From Pigmentibacter ruber (GTDB lineage: Bacteria; Bdellovibrionota_B; Oligoflexia; Silvanigrellales; Silvanigrellaceae): a DNA stretch of 64,000 nt. Location: assembly GCF_009792895.1 (NCBI RefSeq), contig NZ_WSSC01000001.1, positions 434,001-498,000 on the forward strand. Reading direction: 5' to 3'. This document shows positions 27,241 to 36,175 of this stretch, piece after piece (the stretch's first letter is position 1; every line of letters starts with the position of its first letter). The notes below the pieces were generated by a model. It was given only the letters and a program-made list of their open reading frames with translations, had not been told where the DNA came from and made no database searches. A program made the translations under genes and the position numbers.

Positions 27241-29943
27241 TTAAAGCGGAGTGATAGAAAATCCAATCTTTGTTTTTTTAGAAAGTTCTTGTTCATCAAC
27301 ATTTTTACTTTCAAAAACATCGCTAGCTTGAAAATTATCGTGAAAATTCTTTATTCCCTTTTTTAAGTATTTTTCTTCAATAGTAAAGATAGATTCAATT
27401 TCTTCTTTCTTAAGGCTATCAAAATAAAAAGCTATATTATCAAAAGGGATAAGTCTTTTTCCAAAGTAAAAATTTGGTAATAAAATTCCGTCTTTTTTAT
27501 ATTGAAAGAATCCACCTAAGTAATTATCAAGATAACTATTACTATTTTGAGAAATATTTTGTCGTTGAAACCAATTTAAATAAATGTACTTTCCTTTAAT
27601 TGCACAAGGAAAAATTTCAAGTTGATTGTCCGATAATAATTGATGAATAGGATAGTTTGATTGAATATTAGTAATTTGCTCTTGTTGAGAATTCCATATA
27701 AAAGAAGAACAATTATTTTCGTCTGGCTTTATCACAAGCGTATATTTCATATAGTTATTTAATATTTTATTTTTCTTTTCTTTATAAGATATATATTCTT
27801 CATTTTTTAAATTTTCTAAAATATTTGTATTAGTTTTTTCTAATGGAATTCCTACATTTGTTAAGATATTTAAAACAATATCCTCTATATTTATTTTATT
27901 AAATTCAATATTTTTTTTAGGAACTAAACCTGGAATTTTGAAAACCCCTGTCGCACTATGAGATTTTCCATTTTTATCGCTAGGAATTAATGCAAAAATA
28001 ATTGTTCTATTTTCTATTTTTCTAGCTTTTATAGTATCTAAAATTTGCCCTACAGCTTTATCAATAAACGTAATATTTGCAACATTATTAACTTCAAAAG
28101 GACTTAGAATAGAGGAAAAACCTAGTGTTGCAATTGCTTTACCTAATTCTTTTATGCTTGGATGAAAAATATTTAATTCTGAATCTAAAAGAATATGTGA
28201 GAGAAATCGGGATTGTTGATTTTCTTTCGACCAATTTTGAAAAGCTTCTACAACTCTTGGTACATATAAATCTTTGTTATTGACTAAAATATACTCATTC
28301 GCACCCCAGTCAGGAATATTTCCTATATTTTTAGAAGTCTGTGCAAGATAATTCGAAATAATAGAAAAATCTTTAGAGTTTAGAGGTGGTGAAATTCCCT
28401 TTGAACCAGTTTTAAATATAGCGTCTAATCCTGTTACAGGTAAGTTACGATCATCTATTTTTATGTTTTTGCTTGCAAAGTTCCAATCATTTTTTTCTAG
28501 CCATTTGCCATAAAGGGAAGAAAAATCACTAGTCTCACTAATTCCTCGAGAGTAAAAATACGATTCTGGATATGTAATACCTACAATGTTATACCCATAT
28601 TTTCTTAGCAAGTAATAAGTATTATTATTTTTATTTTCATTAATTTCTTCTTTTATTATAGGTAAGTTTTCTGAATTTAATTGTGGTGTATTTGAGTAAA
28701 TAAATTTTCGAAAATTCTCGGATACATTTTCAGATATTTCAATTGAATTATTAAAAATTACAGATTGTTCCATCAATTTAAATATATTTGGAGCTGATTT
28801 TGAGAGTAATTTTTTATTTTGAAGTATATTACCACTTAATTTAGGTAACTGTAGGAATACTATATTATATCCAAAAGCTGTTGTATATAAATCATTTGTA
28901 ATAATTTGTTGATTTGCAATTTGATTTAATGGATCTTGTATTGTTTGATCGTTTTTCTTTGGATCTTTTTTGGGACCATTAACAGGTTTTTGATTTGTAA
29001 CCAGTTCATCAAATTTTGCTTCTTCTGGCTTTCCTTCTTCCAATAATTTTTCTTCTTCTAAATCCTCTTGATCGTTTGTTTCAATGTCATTTTCTTCAAC
29101 TGATTTTTGATTTGAAATTAAATAATCTTTATTAGCTGTCCAAAAGTTGCTTGTTGCAGATATGTGGATACTAGATCTACCTGTATGCTCTATATGATTT
29201 ACATTAGCATTTAATAGATAAAAACTTGAAGAAATACTTGCTACTTTAATTGAAGTAGCAGTTGAGTCGTTGATAGGAATTGAGAAGTGTAGTTTTTTTT
29301 GCACATCGTCATCTGTAAAGGACTTTGACCAAACATACTGCCCTAAATTTATTCTTATACTTCCTGGGGAAAGTAAAAACAAATTAAAAGCAAAAGCTCT
29401 TCTTCCTTTAACAAGAGGGATTGTAGCTTTTACTTCCTCTCCACCTTGCAAAATAATTCCTTCAGAGAGTTGTGCCCAATGACTATATGGAAAAATAATA
29501 TTTGATGATTTTCTATAAAAATTAGAATTATTTGAATTAGAAAAAATTTTTCTACCTGGTAAAATAGGCCATAAAAAAGAAGAAATATCTTGAGAATTTA
29601 CAAATCTAGGAATATATACTTCAGCATTTGCATCTAAAAATAAATCATAAATTGGAATATTTAATAATTCCATCCGTTGTAATTGCTTTTCCATTCTTCT
29701 TAGCTGCTCGCCTTTTGCGTATCTTTTTAATCTTCTTCTTTCAATGAGTTCTTGATCTAAAGCTGACATCGGCCAAGGTGATATAAATCTTGAAAATTGT
29801 GCATGTTGAAAATTATTTGTAACTGCGGGTATGGGATAAAAGTAAATAATGATTAAAAAAATAAGAACAGAAATAGCTAAAAAAATAGAAGATAAGATAA
29901 TATAAATAGACCACTTTGAAAGTCTCGATGAACGCAATGGCAT
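27241..29943 (-). CDS. Inner-membrane protein with degenerate sulfatase-like domain
   Basis: The 900-residue protein has one N-terminal membrane helix (about 13-34), a long periplasmic part with an acidic linker (about 273-305, many Glu) and a C-terminal region recalling the alkaline phosphatase/sulfatase fold: NIVFLQLPKLSG where metal-binding Asp normally stands, FIDKAVGQILDTIKARKIENRTIIFALIPSD, then ATGVFKIPGLVPKK, like the 'EGG.rVP.iv..P' strand. Catalytic metal ligands and the Thr/Cys nucleophile are not recognisable, so it is probably not an active hydrolase. It starts 8 bases after the preceding gene, so the two act together. The fold assignment is tentative. Confidence 0.5.
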   Translation of the reverse strand: MPLRSSRLSKWSIYIILSSIFLAISVLIFLIIIYFYPIPAVTNNFQHAQFSRFISPWPMSALDQELIERRRLKRYAKGEQLRRMEKQLQRMELLNIPIYDLFLDANAEVYIPRFVNSQDISSFLWPILPGRKIFSNSNNSNFYRKSSNIIFPYSHWAQLSEGIILQGGEEVKATIPLVKGRRAFAFNLFLLSPGSIRINLGQYVWSKSFTDDDVQKKLHFSIPINDSTATSIKVASISSSFYLLNANVNHIEHTGRSSIHISATSNFWTANKDYLISNQKSVEENDIETNDQEDLEEEKLLEEGKPEEAKFDELVTNQKPVNGPKKDPKKNDQTIQDPLNQIANQQIITNDLYTTAFGYNIVFLQLPKLSGNILQNKKLLSKSAPNIFKLMEQSVIFNNSIEISENVSENFRKFIYSNTPQLNSENLPIIKEEINENKNNNTYYLLRKYGYNIVGITYPESYFYSRGISETSDFSSLYGKWLEKNDWNFASKNIKIDDRNLPVTGLDAIFKTGSKGISPPLNSKDFSIISNYLAQTSKNIGNIPDWGANEYILVNNKDLYVPRVVEAFQNWSKENQQSRFLSHILLDSELNIFHPSIKELGKAIATLGFSSILSPFEVNNVANITFIDKAVGQILDTIKARKIENRTIIFALIPSDKNGKSHSATGVFKIPGLVPKKNIEFNKINIEDIVLNILTNVGIPLEKTNTNILENLKNEEYISYKEKKNKILNNYMKYTLVIKPDENNCSSFIWNSQQEQITNIQSNYPIHQLLSDNQLEIFPCAIKGKYIYLNWFQRQNISQNSNSYLDNYLGGFFQYKKDGILLPNFYFGKRLIPFDNIAFYFDSLKKEEIESIFTIEEKYLKKGIKNFHDNFQASDVFESKNVDEQELSKKTKIGFSITPL

Positions 29944-29951
29944 AGTTAACC

Positions 29952-31835
29952 CTACTTAGTAAAGTATTGAATATAAGACTGAAAATTTTCTTTAACTTCG
30001 TTACCATATACTTTAATAAATTGTTCTTTTTCTGTATCAGTAACTAGAGCGTAGTTTAAGTATGGATCCATATTAATTTTGAATATATCAAATTGTTTTA
30101 AAAAATCAGCAATATTAATTTCTGATTTTATTGATTTATAATTAGTATTATCTTCTTTTTCAGATTTTTTATTCTTTTTTTCTTGCTCTTTAAAAATTTG
30201 CTGATAAATATTCTTATATCCTGTTCTTAAAACAATTTTATCTTTTGCAAGATAATTTTCTTTACTTATTGTAATATAAGTCGATTTTTTTGGGATCTGG
30301 CATATTACTCCATACCGCATTTCTTCTTTGATTGCTAAAGTATAATCTGACTTAATTGAAGGATAAGAGTCGTTTTTAGGACTTATTGTATCAAGTAAAA
30401 ATGTATTTACAATTTTTGTACTATTTTTATTGCTGTTTAAATTAAAATTAATTAACAGAGGATGACAATTTTCTGTACTAATACTATTAAATAATTCTTT
30501 ATGAAGAATTTCTGTATTCATCAATTGATCTTTGAAATCAAAATTTGAAAAACCTAAACTACTTTCTAAATTGTTACTTCCTTGTTTGTATGGGGCAACT
30601 ACAATTTTTTCAATTCCGGAGTCTTTCAATCCTCTAATTGCAATAGATAAATTTAAGTCAATTTCTTTCAGTATTTTTTCAAATTCATCTTTAGAAATAT
30701 TTTCAGGCCAGTCAATAGCATTAAAAAAACTATTTACTTTTTTTCCTTCAAGTTCTGTTAAAAATAAGACAAAATTTTCTTTTTTGGTGGATAAACTTGC
30801 AATTTTCATCCCATATGAAAAAAGTAGATAGTTATTTGAATTAATAAGATTTTCCCAGTGCCATGTGTTAAAAATAGAAGATATAATTCCTAAACGAAAA
30901 AATAGATATATTTGTGGTTGTGAAATAGCAAAGCGATTTAAAAAAATGTTGAACCATGTATTATTAATATTGCTTGCTAAATTATCTTTAGGAAAAATAT
31001 GATTGAAATTTAATAAATTTCTTCCATTTATACCAATAAAGTTTAATTCATTATTGTTTTCCATAAAATGTTTATCTTCACTATTCTGCAGAGGAGCAGG
31101 CAAAAAAAGACGTTCATCTGCAAAGTAAGTTGTATTTAAAATTGACGCAGTAATGGACTCTTTTGTAGGTAAGTACAAAAGCCACTGATTTTCTTTTTGG
31201 AGTATTTTTTTAGTTTCAGTAAATAAATCTTTATAAAGCAGCAAATTTTGTGGAATAAGAAAAATAAATTTAGAATCTTTATTTAATTCTTTTCCTGCAT
31301 TTTTCCAAGTTTTATAAAGATTGTTTTTTTTAATTTCAAATATATTATTATAAATCTTATATTGAATTTTATACAATTTAAAATTAGGATCTAACCAGTT
31401 TCTCATTTGCTGTGGTGTTGAACTGGTACTTATTAATAATACGATTAAATTAGATGCAATACAAAGTAAAATTGGAAAATAAATTGATAGATAGATTAAA
31501 ATGATTGGTTTTTGTCCTTTAAGACTTTTTTTATCAACCCTAATTTTCATTATTATTTTTAAAAGAATTGATGGAATTGATATGATAGCTCCTAAAAGAG
31601 CAGAAAAAAGAAGAATTCCTACGATAACGAGCATTGAAAATGCTATAAGGTGCCATGAAGATAATAAGGTTAGCTTTGAACTTTCTCCGTAATTCGGATT
31701 GTATAAAAGTATGAAGCAAGCTAATGAAAATAGAACCCAAAATATGCTAGAAAAAAGAACATATCTTGATAAAACTGTCATAAAAGAAGTCATTTTATCT
31801 GTTTTTCTAACCATTGGACTTCTCGAGCGGAACAT
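29952..31835 (-). CDS. Polytopic inner-membrane protein, partner of the downstream sulfatase-like protein
   Basis: I prefer the ATG at 31835 (GAGG 8 bases upstream) over in-frame starts at 31841, 31862 and 31865. The protein (about 627 residues) has at least three membrane helices in its first ~160 residues (VLFSSIFWVLFSLACFILL, LIAFSMLVIVGILLFSALLGAII, IYFPILLCIASNLIVLLI) and a large soluble C-terminal part. That layout is like LtaS/EptA-type sulfatases. A segment near EIDLNLSIAIRGLKDSGIEKIVVAPY resembles the 'id..i..l...g..dnTivv' helix-strand, but no metal ligands are evident. Function is unknown; the very short gap suggests a complex with the next product. Confidence 0.5.
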   Translation of the reverse strand: MFRSRSPMVRKTDKMTSFMTVLSRYVLFSSIFWVLFSLACFILLYNPNYGESSKLTLLSSWHLIAFSMLVIVGILLFSALLGAIISIPSILLKIIMKIRVDKKSLKGQKPIILIYLSIYFPILLCIASNLIVLLISTSSTPQQMRNWLDPNFKLYKIQYKIYNNIFEIKKNNLYKTWKNAGKELNKDSKFIFLIPQNLLLYKDLFTETKKILQKENQWLLYLPTKESITASILNTTYFADERLFLPAPLQNSEDKHFMENNNELNFIGINGRNLLNFNHIFPKDNLASNINNTWFNIFLNRFAISQPQIYLFFRLGIISSIFNTWHWENLINSNNYLLFSYGMKIASLSTKKENFVLFLTELEGKKVNSFFNAIDWPENISKDEFEKILKEIDLNLSIAIRGLKDSGIEKIVVAPYKQGSNNLESSLGFSNFDFKDQLMNTEILHKELFNSISTENCHPLLINFNLNSNKNSTKIVNTFLLDTISPKNDSYPSIKSDYTLAIKEEMRYGVICQIPKKSTYITISKENYLAKDKIVLRTGYKNIYQQIFKEQEKKNKKSEKEDNTNYKSIKSEINIADFLKQFDIFKINMDPYLNYALVTDTEKEQFIKVYGNEVKENFQSYIQYFTK

Positions 31836-32043
31836 CTTCATTACCTCAATCTGTGATGTCATCACTTTTTTGCATTTTACTTTTAAAATTAGAATAACAT
31901 AGGTCTGAAAAAAATCTTAGAAAACCGCCATACTTCACAAATCTTCGTTGCTCTTCATTAGGGAATATGTAAGAGCTTGTAAGTGACCTGTTTGGTTTAG
32001 CCAGTAAATTTTCTAACCTATTGATATCAGGAATTTTCTAAAA

Positions 32044-33123
32044 ATGAAAGAACACTTTAGTGAATCGAATTCATGGTTAGTCCATGTGGCAAAAAATTTT
32101 TTCCCTGTTTGGGAGAACTTATTAAAATTGCAATTGAAAAGTTCATTAGAAATTAAAAAAATAAGCAATGATTTTTATTTGATAACTGCTGGTGATAGCT
32201 TCCTAGCAGAAAAGCTTCTAAATAGTATATTTGTAAAATTTGCTATGCCAATTGAATATATGTGGCCAACAAAACTTGAACAAAAGGGAATTATTGAAAA
32301 GTGCGCTCAAGGTTTATTCGCTAAATTCAAAGATCAAAGCTTTTTAAATGCAGTTGTGTTTTCGGTAGAAAGAAAAAATCAAATATTAGCTTCAAATATA
32401 AGAGGCAGACTTTTGCAAGTACTAGATACACAAAATCAGATTGATAGAAAAAAAGCGGAAAGGATAAAATGGACAAAAAACCCAACAACCCAACATCCGG
32501 AACAAAAAAACTTAATCGTTGCAATATCTGAAAAATGCATTTGGGCAGGGATTTTATCTCCCAAGCTTTCAGGTTCGTATTTTGCAGGCGGAAGAAGATA
32601 CGTCAGTACAGGAAGCGAAGATACAGCAAGCAGAGCTGCGGCTAAATTTGTTGAAGCTGCCGAATTGATGAATTTAAATGGATTTAAATTGCCCGAGAAA
32701 AGTAATTACTTGGAATTAGGAGCCGCACCAGGAGGAATTACAAGTGAATTGGTTAATAGACAAAATCATGTTTGGGCTGTTGATAAAGCTTTATTAGATA
32801 AAAAACTTTTGCAAAATCCTTTAGTACATTTCATCAATAAAGATGCTAGAGAGTATAGACCTGATCTGCAATTTTCTTGTATAGTATGTGATATGAATGG
32901 TCCTGCTCTCATTTCAGCTGAAATTTGCGCTGGTTTTATTCAAAATTTAGAAAATAAAGGATACGTTATTTTCACTTATAAAATTCATAATATTTCTGAT
33001 TTCGGAACTGAATTTGATAAAATTGTGAATACTTTTAAAAAGAAAAATGCTAAAATTTTATTTGCAAGACAATTATATAATAATAAACAAGAAGTAACAC
33101 TGTTTTTAATTAAAAGTAATTGA
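32044..33123 (+). CDS. RlmM-like 23S rRNA 2'-O-ribose methyltransferase
   Basis: The 359-residue protein has an N-terminal ~150-residue part and a C-terminal FtsJ/RrmJ-type Rossmann methyltransferase. The SAM-binding motif is LELGAAPGGITSELV (about 222-236), followed by VWAVDKALL, INKDAREYRP and the catalytic-type IVCDMNGPA. This order and the 'D-x-A-R-E-Y-R-P...VCDM' segment match RlmM, which methylates C2498 of 23S rRNA. The N-terminal THUMP-like part is divergent, so I leave the symbol empty. The next gene starts 1 base after the stop. Confidence 0.75.
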   Translation: MKEHFSESNSWLVHVAKNFFPVWENLLKLQLKSSLEIKKISNDFYLITAGDSFLAEKLLNSIFVKFAMPIEYMWPTKLEQKGIIEKCAQGLFAKFKDQSFLNAVVFSVERKNQILASNIRGRLLQVLDTQNQIDRKKAERIKWTKNPTTQHPEQKNLIVAISEKCIWAGILSPKLSGSYFAGGRRYVSTGSEDTASRAAAKFVEAAELMNLNGFKLPEKSNYLELGAAPGGITSELVNRQNHVWAVDKALLDKKLLQNPLVHFINKDAREYRPDLQFSCIVCDMNGPALISAEICAGFIQNLENKGYVIFTYKIHNISDFGTEFDKIVNTFKKKNAKILFARQLYNNKQEVTLFLIKSN

Positions 33124-33124
33124 T

Positions 33125-33757
33125 ATGTTCGAGAATTATCGCACAATTGGAAAAAATGTCAGTTGTGAAATTATAATTGAAAAATCAAAATTTATTGCCT
33201 CAATAAACAAAGTGGTTTCAGAGCAAGAAGCGACTGAATTTATTGCGGGAATAAAGCATAAATATTGGGATGCCACTCATAATTGTTCTGCATTTTTAAT
33301 TAATAACAATGAAATGCGTTCTAGTGATGATGGAGAACCTGCTGGCACTGCAGGAAAACCAATTCTTGAATGCATAAAAAAGAACAATTTACAAAAAATT
33401 TCAGTTGTTGTTACAAGATATTTTGGTGGAATTAAATTAGGAGCAGGAGGTTTGATTAGGGCTTATACTGCAGCAACTCAAGAGGCAATTAAGCATTCAG
33501 GGATTGAAGAACATATTTTTTATCATGCCTTTGAAATGAGTTTAGATTATGAGTTTTGGAATAAAATAGAACATTTTTTCAAAAGCCAAAAGATAGTTTA
33601 TGATAAACCAATTTATCTAGATAAAATAACTGTTACTTTTTATACCTTAGAAACTAAAATGATTTTAGATGAATTAAAAAATAAAGGAAATGGAACAATT
33701 ATAATTAATGAAAAACCTGGTAAATATTTAGCTACTCCACTAGAAAAGCCTCTTTAA
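33125..33757 (+). CDS. yigZ: YigZ/IMPACT family protein
   Basis: The 210-residue protein has the UPF0029 N-terminal domain with KFIASINKV, ATHNCSAF, SDDGEPAGTAGKPILE and VVVTRYFGGIKLGAGGLIRAYT, all hallmark blocks of the IMPACT/YigZ family, then a DUF1949-type ferredoxin-like C-terminal domain. Eukaryotic IMPACT regulates translation under stress; the bacterial role is poorly defined but translation-linked, which fits the adjacent rRNA methyltransferase with which it is coupled. Its last 26 bases overlap the end of the convergent cyclophilin gene. Confidence 0.92.
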   Translation: MFENYRTIGKNVSCEIIIEKSKFIASINKVVSEQEATEFIAGIKHKYWDATHNCSAFLINNNEMRSSDDGEPAGTAGKPILECIKKNNLQKISVVVTRYFGGIKLGAGGLIRAYTAATQEAIKHSGIEEHIFYHAFEMSLDYEFWNKIEHFFKSQKIVYDKPIYLDKITVTFYTLETKMILDELKNKGNGTIIINEKPGKYLATPLEKPL

Positions 33758-34436
33758 TAATAGCTTCTTCTGGATAAAAGGGAACATGATACATTCCTTC
33801 TCTTTGGCCTATTTTTATTCGTGCTATTTTCTGAATAATTTCCATTCCAGAGATTACTTTTCCAAATACAGTGTAGCCTTCTTCAGTAGATGAATAATCT
33901 AAATATGAATTGTTTGATAAATTTATAAAAAACTGTGAAGTTGCTGAATTGGGATCACTTTGTTTTCTAGCCATGACAATAGTTCCAATTAAATTTTTAA
34001 ATCCATTTTTAGAATTATTTTTGATTGGAGGAAATAGCGGGTTTTTTTCATTAAAATGAATGTCATAACCTCCTCCTTGAATTAAAAAACCATCAACAAT
34101 TCTATGAAAAATAGTATTATTATAGTAACCCGCTTTGACATACTCGAGAAAATTATTTACAGTTTCGGGATCCTTATCTTTAAAAAGATCTAGTCTTATT
34201 TTTCCAAAGTTTGTGATCATCACAACTTCGGCATGTCCCTTGGGAACTGGCAGTTCAGCAAGAGCTGTTTTTTGTTGGCTAGACGCTTTTTGCTGTTTAT
34301 TTGATTTCTTTTTTATTTTCGTTGTTTTTTCTTTTTTAACAACTTCTCCTTTACTTGGAGCCGCAATGATACTTGGCACGCAAATTGTAAAAGAAAGGAG
34401 TAAAAAGACATGTAACATTTTAATTGTTTTTAACAT
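33732..34436 (-). CDS. Exported cyclophilin-type peptidyl-prolyl isomerase
   Basis: The 234-residue protein has a signal peptide (about 1-26, ending IIAAP), a Lys/Gln-rich linker (about 29-60) and a cyclophilin domain: TNFGKIRLDLF, DPETVNNFLEYVKAGYYNNTIFHRIVDGFLIQGGG, GTIVMARKQSDPNSATSQFFINL and YTVFGKVISGMEIIQKI. The active-site FHR-x(5)-QGG block is intact. It should fold proteins in the periplasm. The basic linker is unusual in length and may bind the envelope. GGAGG lies 7 bases before the ATG. Confidence 0.9.
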   Translation of the reverse strand: MLKTIKMLHVFLLLSFTICVPSIIAAPSKGEVVKKEKTTKIKKKSNKQQKASSQQKTALAELPVPKGHAEVVMITNFGKIRLDLFKDKDPETVNNFLEYVKAGYYNNTIFHRIVDGFLIQGGGYDIHFNEKNPLFPPIKNNSKNGFKNLIGTIVMARKQSDPNSATSQFFINLSNNSYLDYSSTEEGYTVFGKVISGMEIIQKIARIKIGQREGMYHVPFYPEEAIIKEAFLVE

Positions 34437-34550
34437 TCATGAGCCTCCTTAATCAGTCTCTTATTACAGGTAAAGCAAGTCAAGATGATAGCCAGATAAA
34501 AACGTACTATGATTTAAATTAATATTTAATGAATATCCATAGGAGAAGCA

Positions 34551-35660
34551 ATGCGAATTCAAGGAAAGGTATTTGCTATAATAACTTGTGTAAATTTTCT
34601 AAGTATGAATAAATCTTTTGCTTTTTGGGATCAATCACATCAATTGATTGCTGGAATAGCAGAACAAAAAATATCAGAAAAAACAAAAACTGAAGTGTAT
34701 CGACTATTAAAAATAGCGATAGCGACTCCTGGCAGTGAAGAATTAGCAAGAAATTCTTCTACAATGGATACTGCAGCCTCTTGGGCGGATAATATTAAAG
34801 GATATAGAGAAACCGAGAACTACTCAACTTGCCATTATACAGATGTACCCCTTACTAAAGAAATGATTGGCAAAGATATAAATGATGATGAAGCTATGGC
34901 TAAATTAAAAGATGCTGTAGCAAAGAGCAATTATAATTCAGTAAATTGTTTAAAAAGCTCTATTAAAACTTTATTAACTAACTCAGAAAGTGATGTGAAA
35001 AAGGCTATAGCTCTGCGAATGGTCTTGCATATTGTGGGTGATATTGGTCAGCCTTTGCATAGTGCAGAACTTGTTTCAGGTGATTTTACAGACGCAGGTG
35101 GAAATAATATTAAACTTGATAAGCCAGTTAACATTATCAATATTGATGGGACATCTTCATCAGCTAATAATATGCATAAAATTTGGGATTCTTCGCTAAA
35201 TATTTATTTTCAATTTGCTTATGATCCTGAGCGAACTAAAAAAGGTATTTATACAACTGAAGAAACGAATGCTACTAAAAAAGATTCTATTTCTATAATT
35301 AAAAATAAAAATTTTAAATTTTTAACAAATTCATTAGAAAATTCTTCAAATGAAAGCTTAATAGAAGGATGGGTTTTAGATTCATATAAAACTGCTGTTA
35401 AAAGTGTTTATACTGATATTAAATTACCAACTTCAGATTTTAGTTCCCAAGCCACTATAACAGCTTCTTTTACTAAAAACTGGAAATCTTATCATGATGA
35501 TAGAGCTGATATAATTGGAAATCAAATAAAGAAATCTGGGATTAGATTGTATTTTGTATTAAATGAAATTTTTGACTCTGGAAAAATAGATAATCCATAT
35601 AAAACCTTAGTAGAAAATATTAGGAACGATTCTTCAATCCAACCTTTTGGGAAAAAGTAA
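34551..35660 (+). CDS. Secreted S1/P1-type nuclease
   Basis: The 369-residue protein has a signal peptide whose cleavage (KSFA|FW or FAF|W) places the zinc-binding Trp26 at or next to the mature N-terminus, as in S1/P1 nucleases. Other trinuclear-zinc ligands are SHQLIAG (H30), ASWADNIKG, HYTD, the core HIVGDIGQPLH (H160, D164, H169) and NNMHKIWDSS. These enzymes cut single-stranded DNA and RNA and can act as 3'-nucleotidases. I infer extracellular or periplasmic nucleic acid digestion. The start has AGGAG 5 bases upstream. Confidence 0.9.
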   Translation: MRIQGKVFAIITCVNFLSMNKSFAFWDQSHQLIAGIAEQKISEKTKTEVYRLLKIAIATPGSEELARNSSTMDTAASWADNIKGYRETENYSTCHYTDVPLTKEMIGKDINDDEAMAKLKDAVAKSNYNSVNCLKSSIKTLLTNSESDVKKAIALRMVLHIVGDIGQPLHSAELVSGDFTDAGGNNIKLDKPVNIINIDGTSSSANNMHKIWDSSLNIYFQFAYDPERTKKGIYTTEETNATKKDSISIIKNKNFKFLTNSLENSSNESLIEGWVLDSYKTAVKSVYTDIKLPTSDFSSQATITASFTKNWKSYHDDRADIIGNQIKKSGIRLYFVLNEIFDSGKIDNPYKTLVENIRNDSSIQPFGKK

Positions 35661-35807
35661 CTAAATATTAATATTTACAATCTATTAAAGAAAAACAAAA
35701 TTTATTAGTAGATTAAATTTATTTCAAGAATTATAAAATTATTAATTTAAATTATGCATAATTAAAATTAGTTGGATTAAGTAAATAATCCATATGTATT
35801 AAAGTAA
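35661..35807. other. AT-rich spacer before the his control region
   Basis: This is the first part of the 515-base gap between the nuclease gene and hisG; no gene or T-tailed terminator was recognised here. The rest of the gap (35808-36175) holds the his control elements listed separately and about 150 bases of plain leader after the attenuator. Confidence 0.5.
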
Positions 35808-35831
35808 GAAAGAAATTAATCGATTTCTTTC
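35808..35831. promoter_or_regulatory. 9-bp perfect inverted repeat upstream of the his promoter, candidate operator
   Basis: GAAAGAAAT (35808-35816) and ATTTCTTTC (35823-35831) are exact inverted arms with a six-base spacer. The repeat ends 13 bases before the his -35 box. It could be a regulator site for the his operon or part of the end of the nuclease transcript; no T-tract follows. Confidence 0.4.
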
Positions 35832-35844
35832 AAGTATAAAAATC

Positions 35845-35873
35845 TTGACATTAGATAAATATTAATTTAGTCT
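35845..35873 (+). promoter_or_regulatory. his operon promoter
   Basis: A perfect TTGACA (35845-35850), a 17-base spacer and TAGTCT (35868-35873; the conserved T, A and final T are kept). The predicted transcript start near 35880 is about 20 bases before the leader-peptide ATG. Confidence 0.65.
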
Positions 35874-35900
35874 GAAGATTCCCTTTAAATGGAGCGTCTT

Positions 35901-35966
35901 ATGAACTACAGACATCATCATTTTAGCCATCATCATCCTCAGCCTTTGGAAGATCATAGGTTTTAA
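35901..35966 (+). CDS. hisL: His-rich leader peptide of the histidine operon
   Basis: This is a 21-codon gene with GGAG (35891-35894) six bases before its ATG. It encodes two runs of three consecutive His (codons 5-7 and 10-12, bases 35913-35921 and 35928-35936) and a seventh His at codon 19, all CAT. Seven His of 21 residues just upstream of an intrinsic terminator and hisG is the signature of ribosome-mediated attenuation. A ribosome stalled at the second His run would cover the leader RNA to about 35949. Confidence 0.92.
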   Translation: MNYRHHHFSHHHPQPLEDHRF

Positions 35967-36025
35967 TGACCATTTAAGTCTAAATAAACCCTGTTGTGTC
36001 TTCTGCACCAACGGGGCTTTTTTTT
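35941..36025 (+). terminator. his attenuator with alternative RNA pairings
   Basis: The terminator stem is CCCTGTTG (35989-35996) with CAACGGGG (36009-36016; one G-U pair), followed by one C and eight T (36018-36025). An antiterminator can form between AGGTTT (35958-35963) and AAACC-c-T (35986-35992), which uses the left terminator arm. A third pairing, AGCCT (35941-35945) with AGGTT (35958-35962), would block the antiterminator. Stalling at the His codons covers the first segment and frees the antiterminator; reaching the stop at 35964 covers the second and frees the terminator. Confidence 0.8.
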
Positions 36026-36175
36026 GTCTCATTCAATCATGATCAAGCATTGAGTCAAAGCAAAAAATCTGTTGGAGTCTAAAAATTAAATAATGAATCT
36101 TGTTTTACTACAGCTACTTTTTAAAGAAAGCATGTGGTGAATAGAAAAAACGTTCAAAATTAAGGAAATATTAAT

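Noticed and set aside
29813-30007. Minus-strand frame between the two large membrane protein genes
   Set aside because: It overlaps both real genes in another frame, lacks a ribosome-binding site and has no recognisable sequence.
31866-32043. Possible tRNA or small RNA in the divergent gap before the rRNA methyltransferase gene
   Set aside because: No cloverleaf arms, T-loop or CCA end could be traced, and no hairpin with T-tail is visible.
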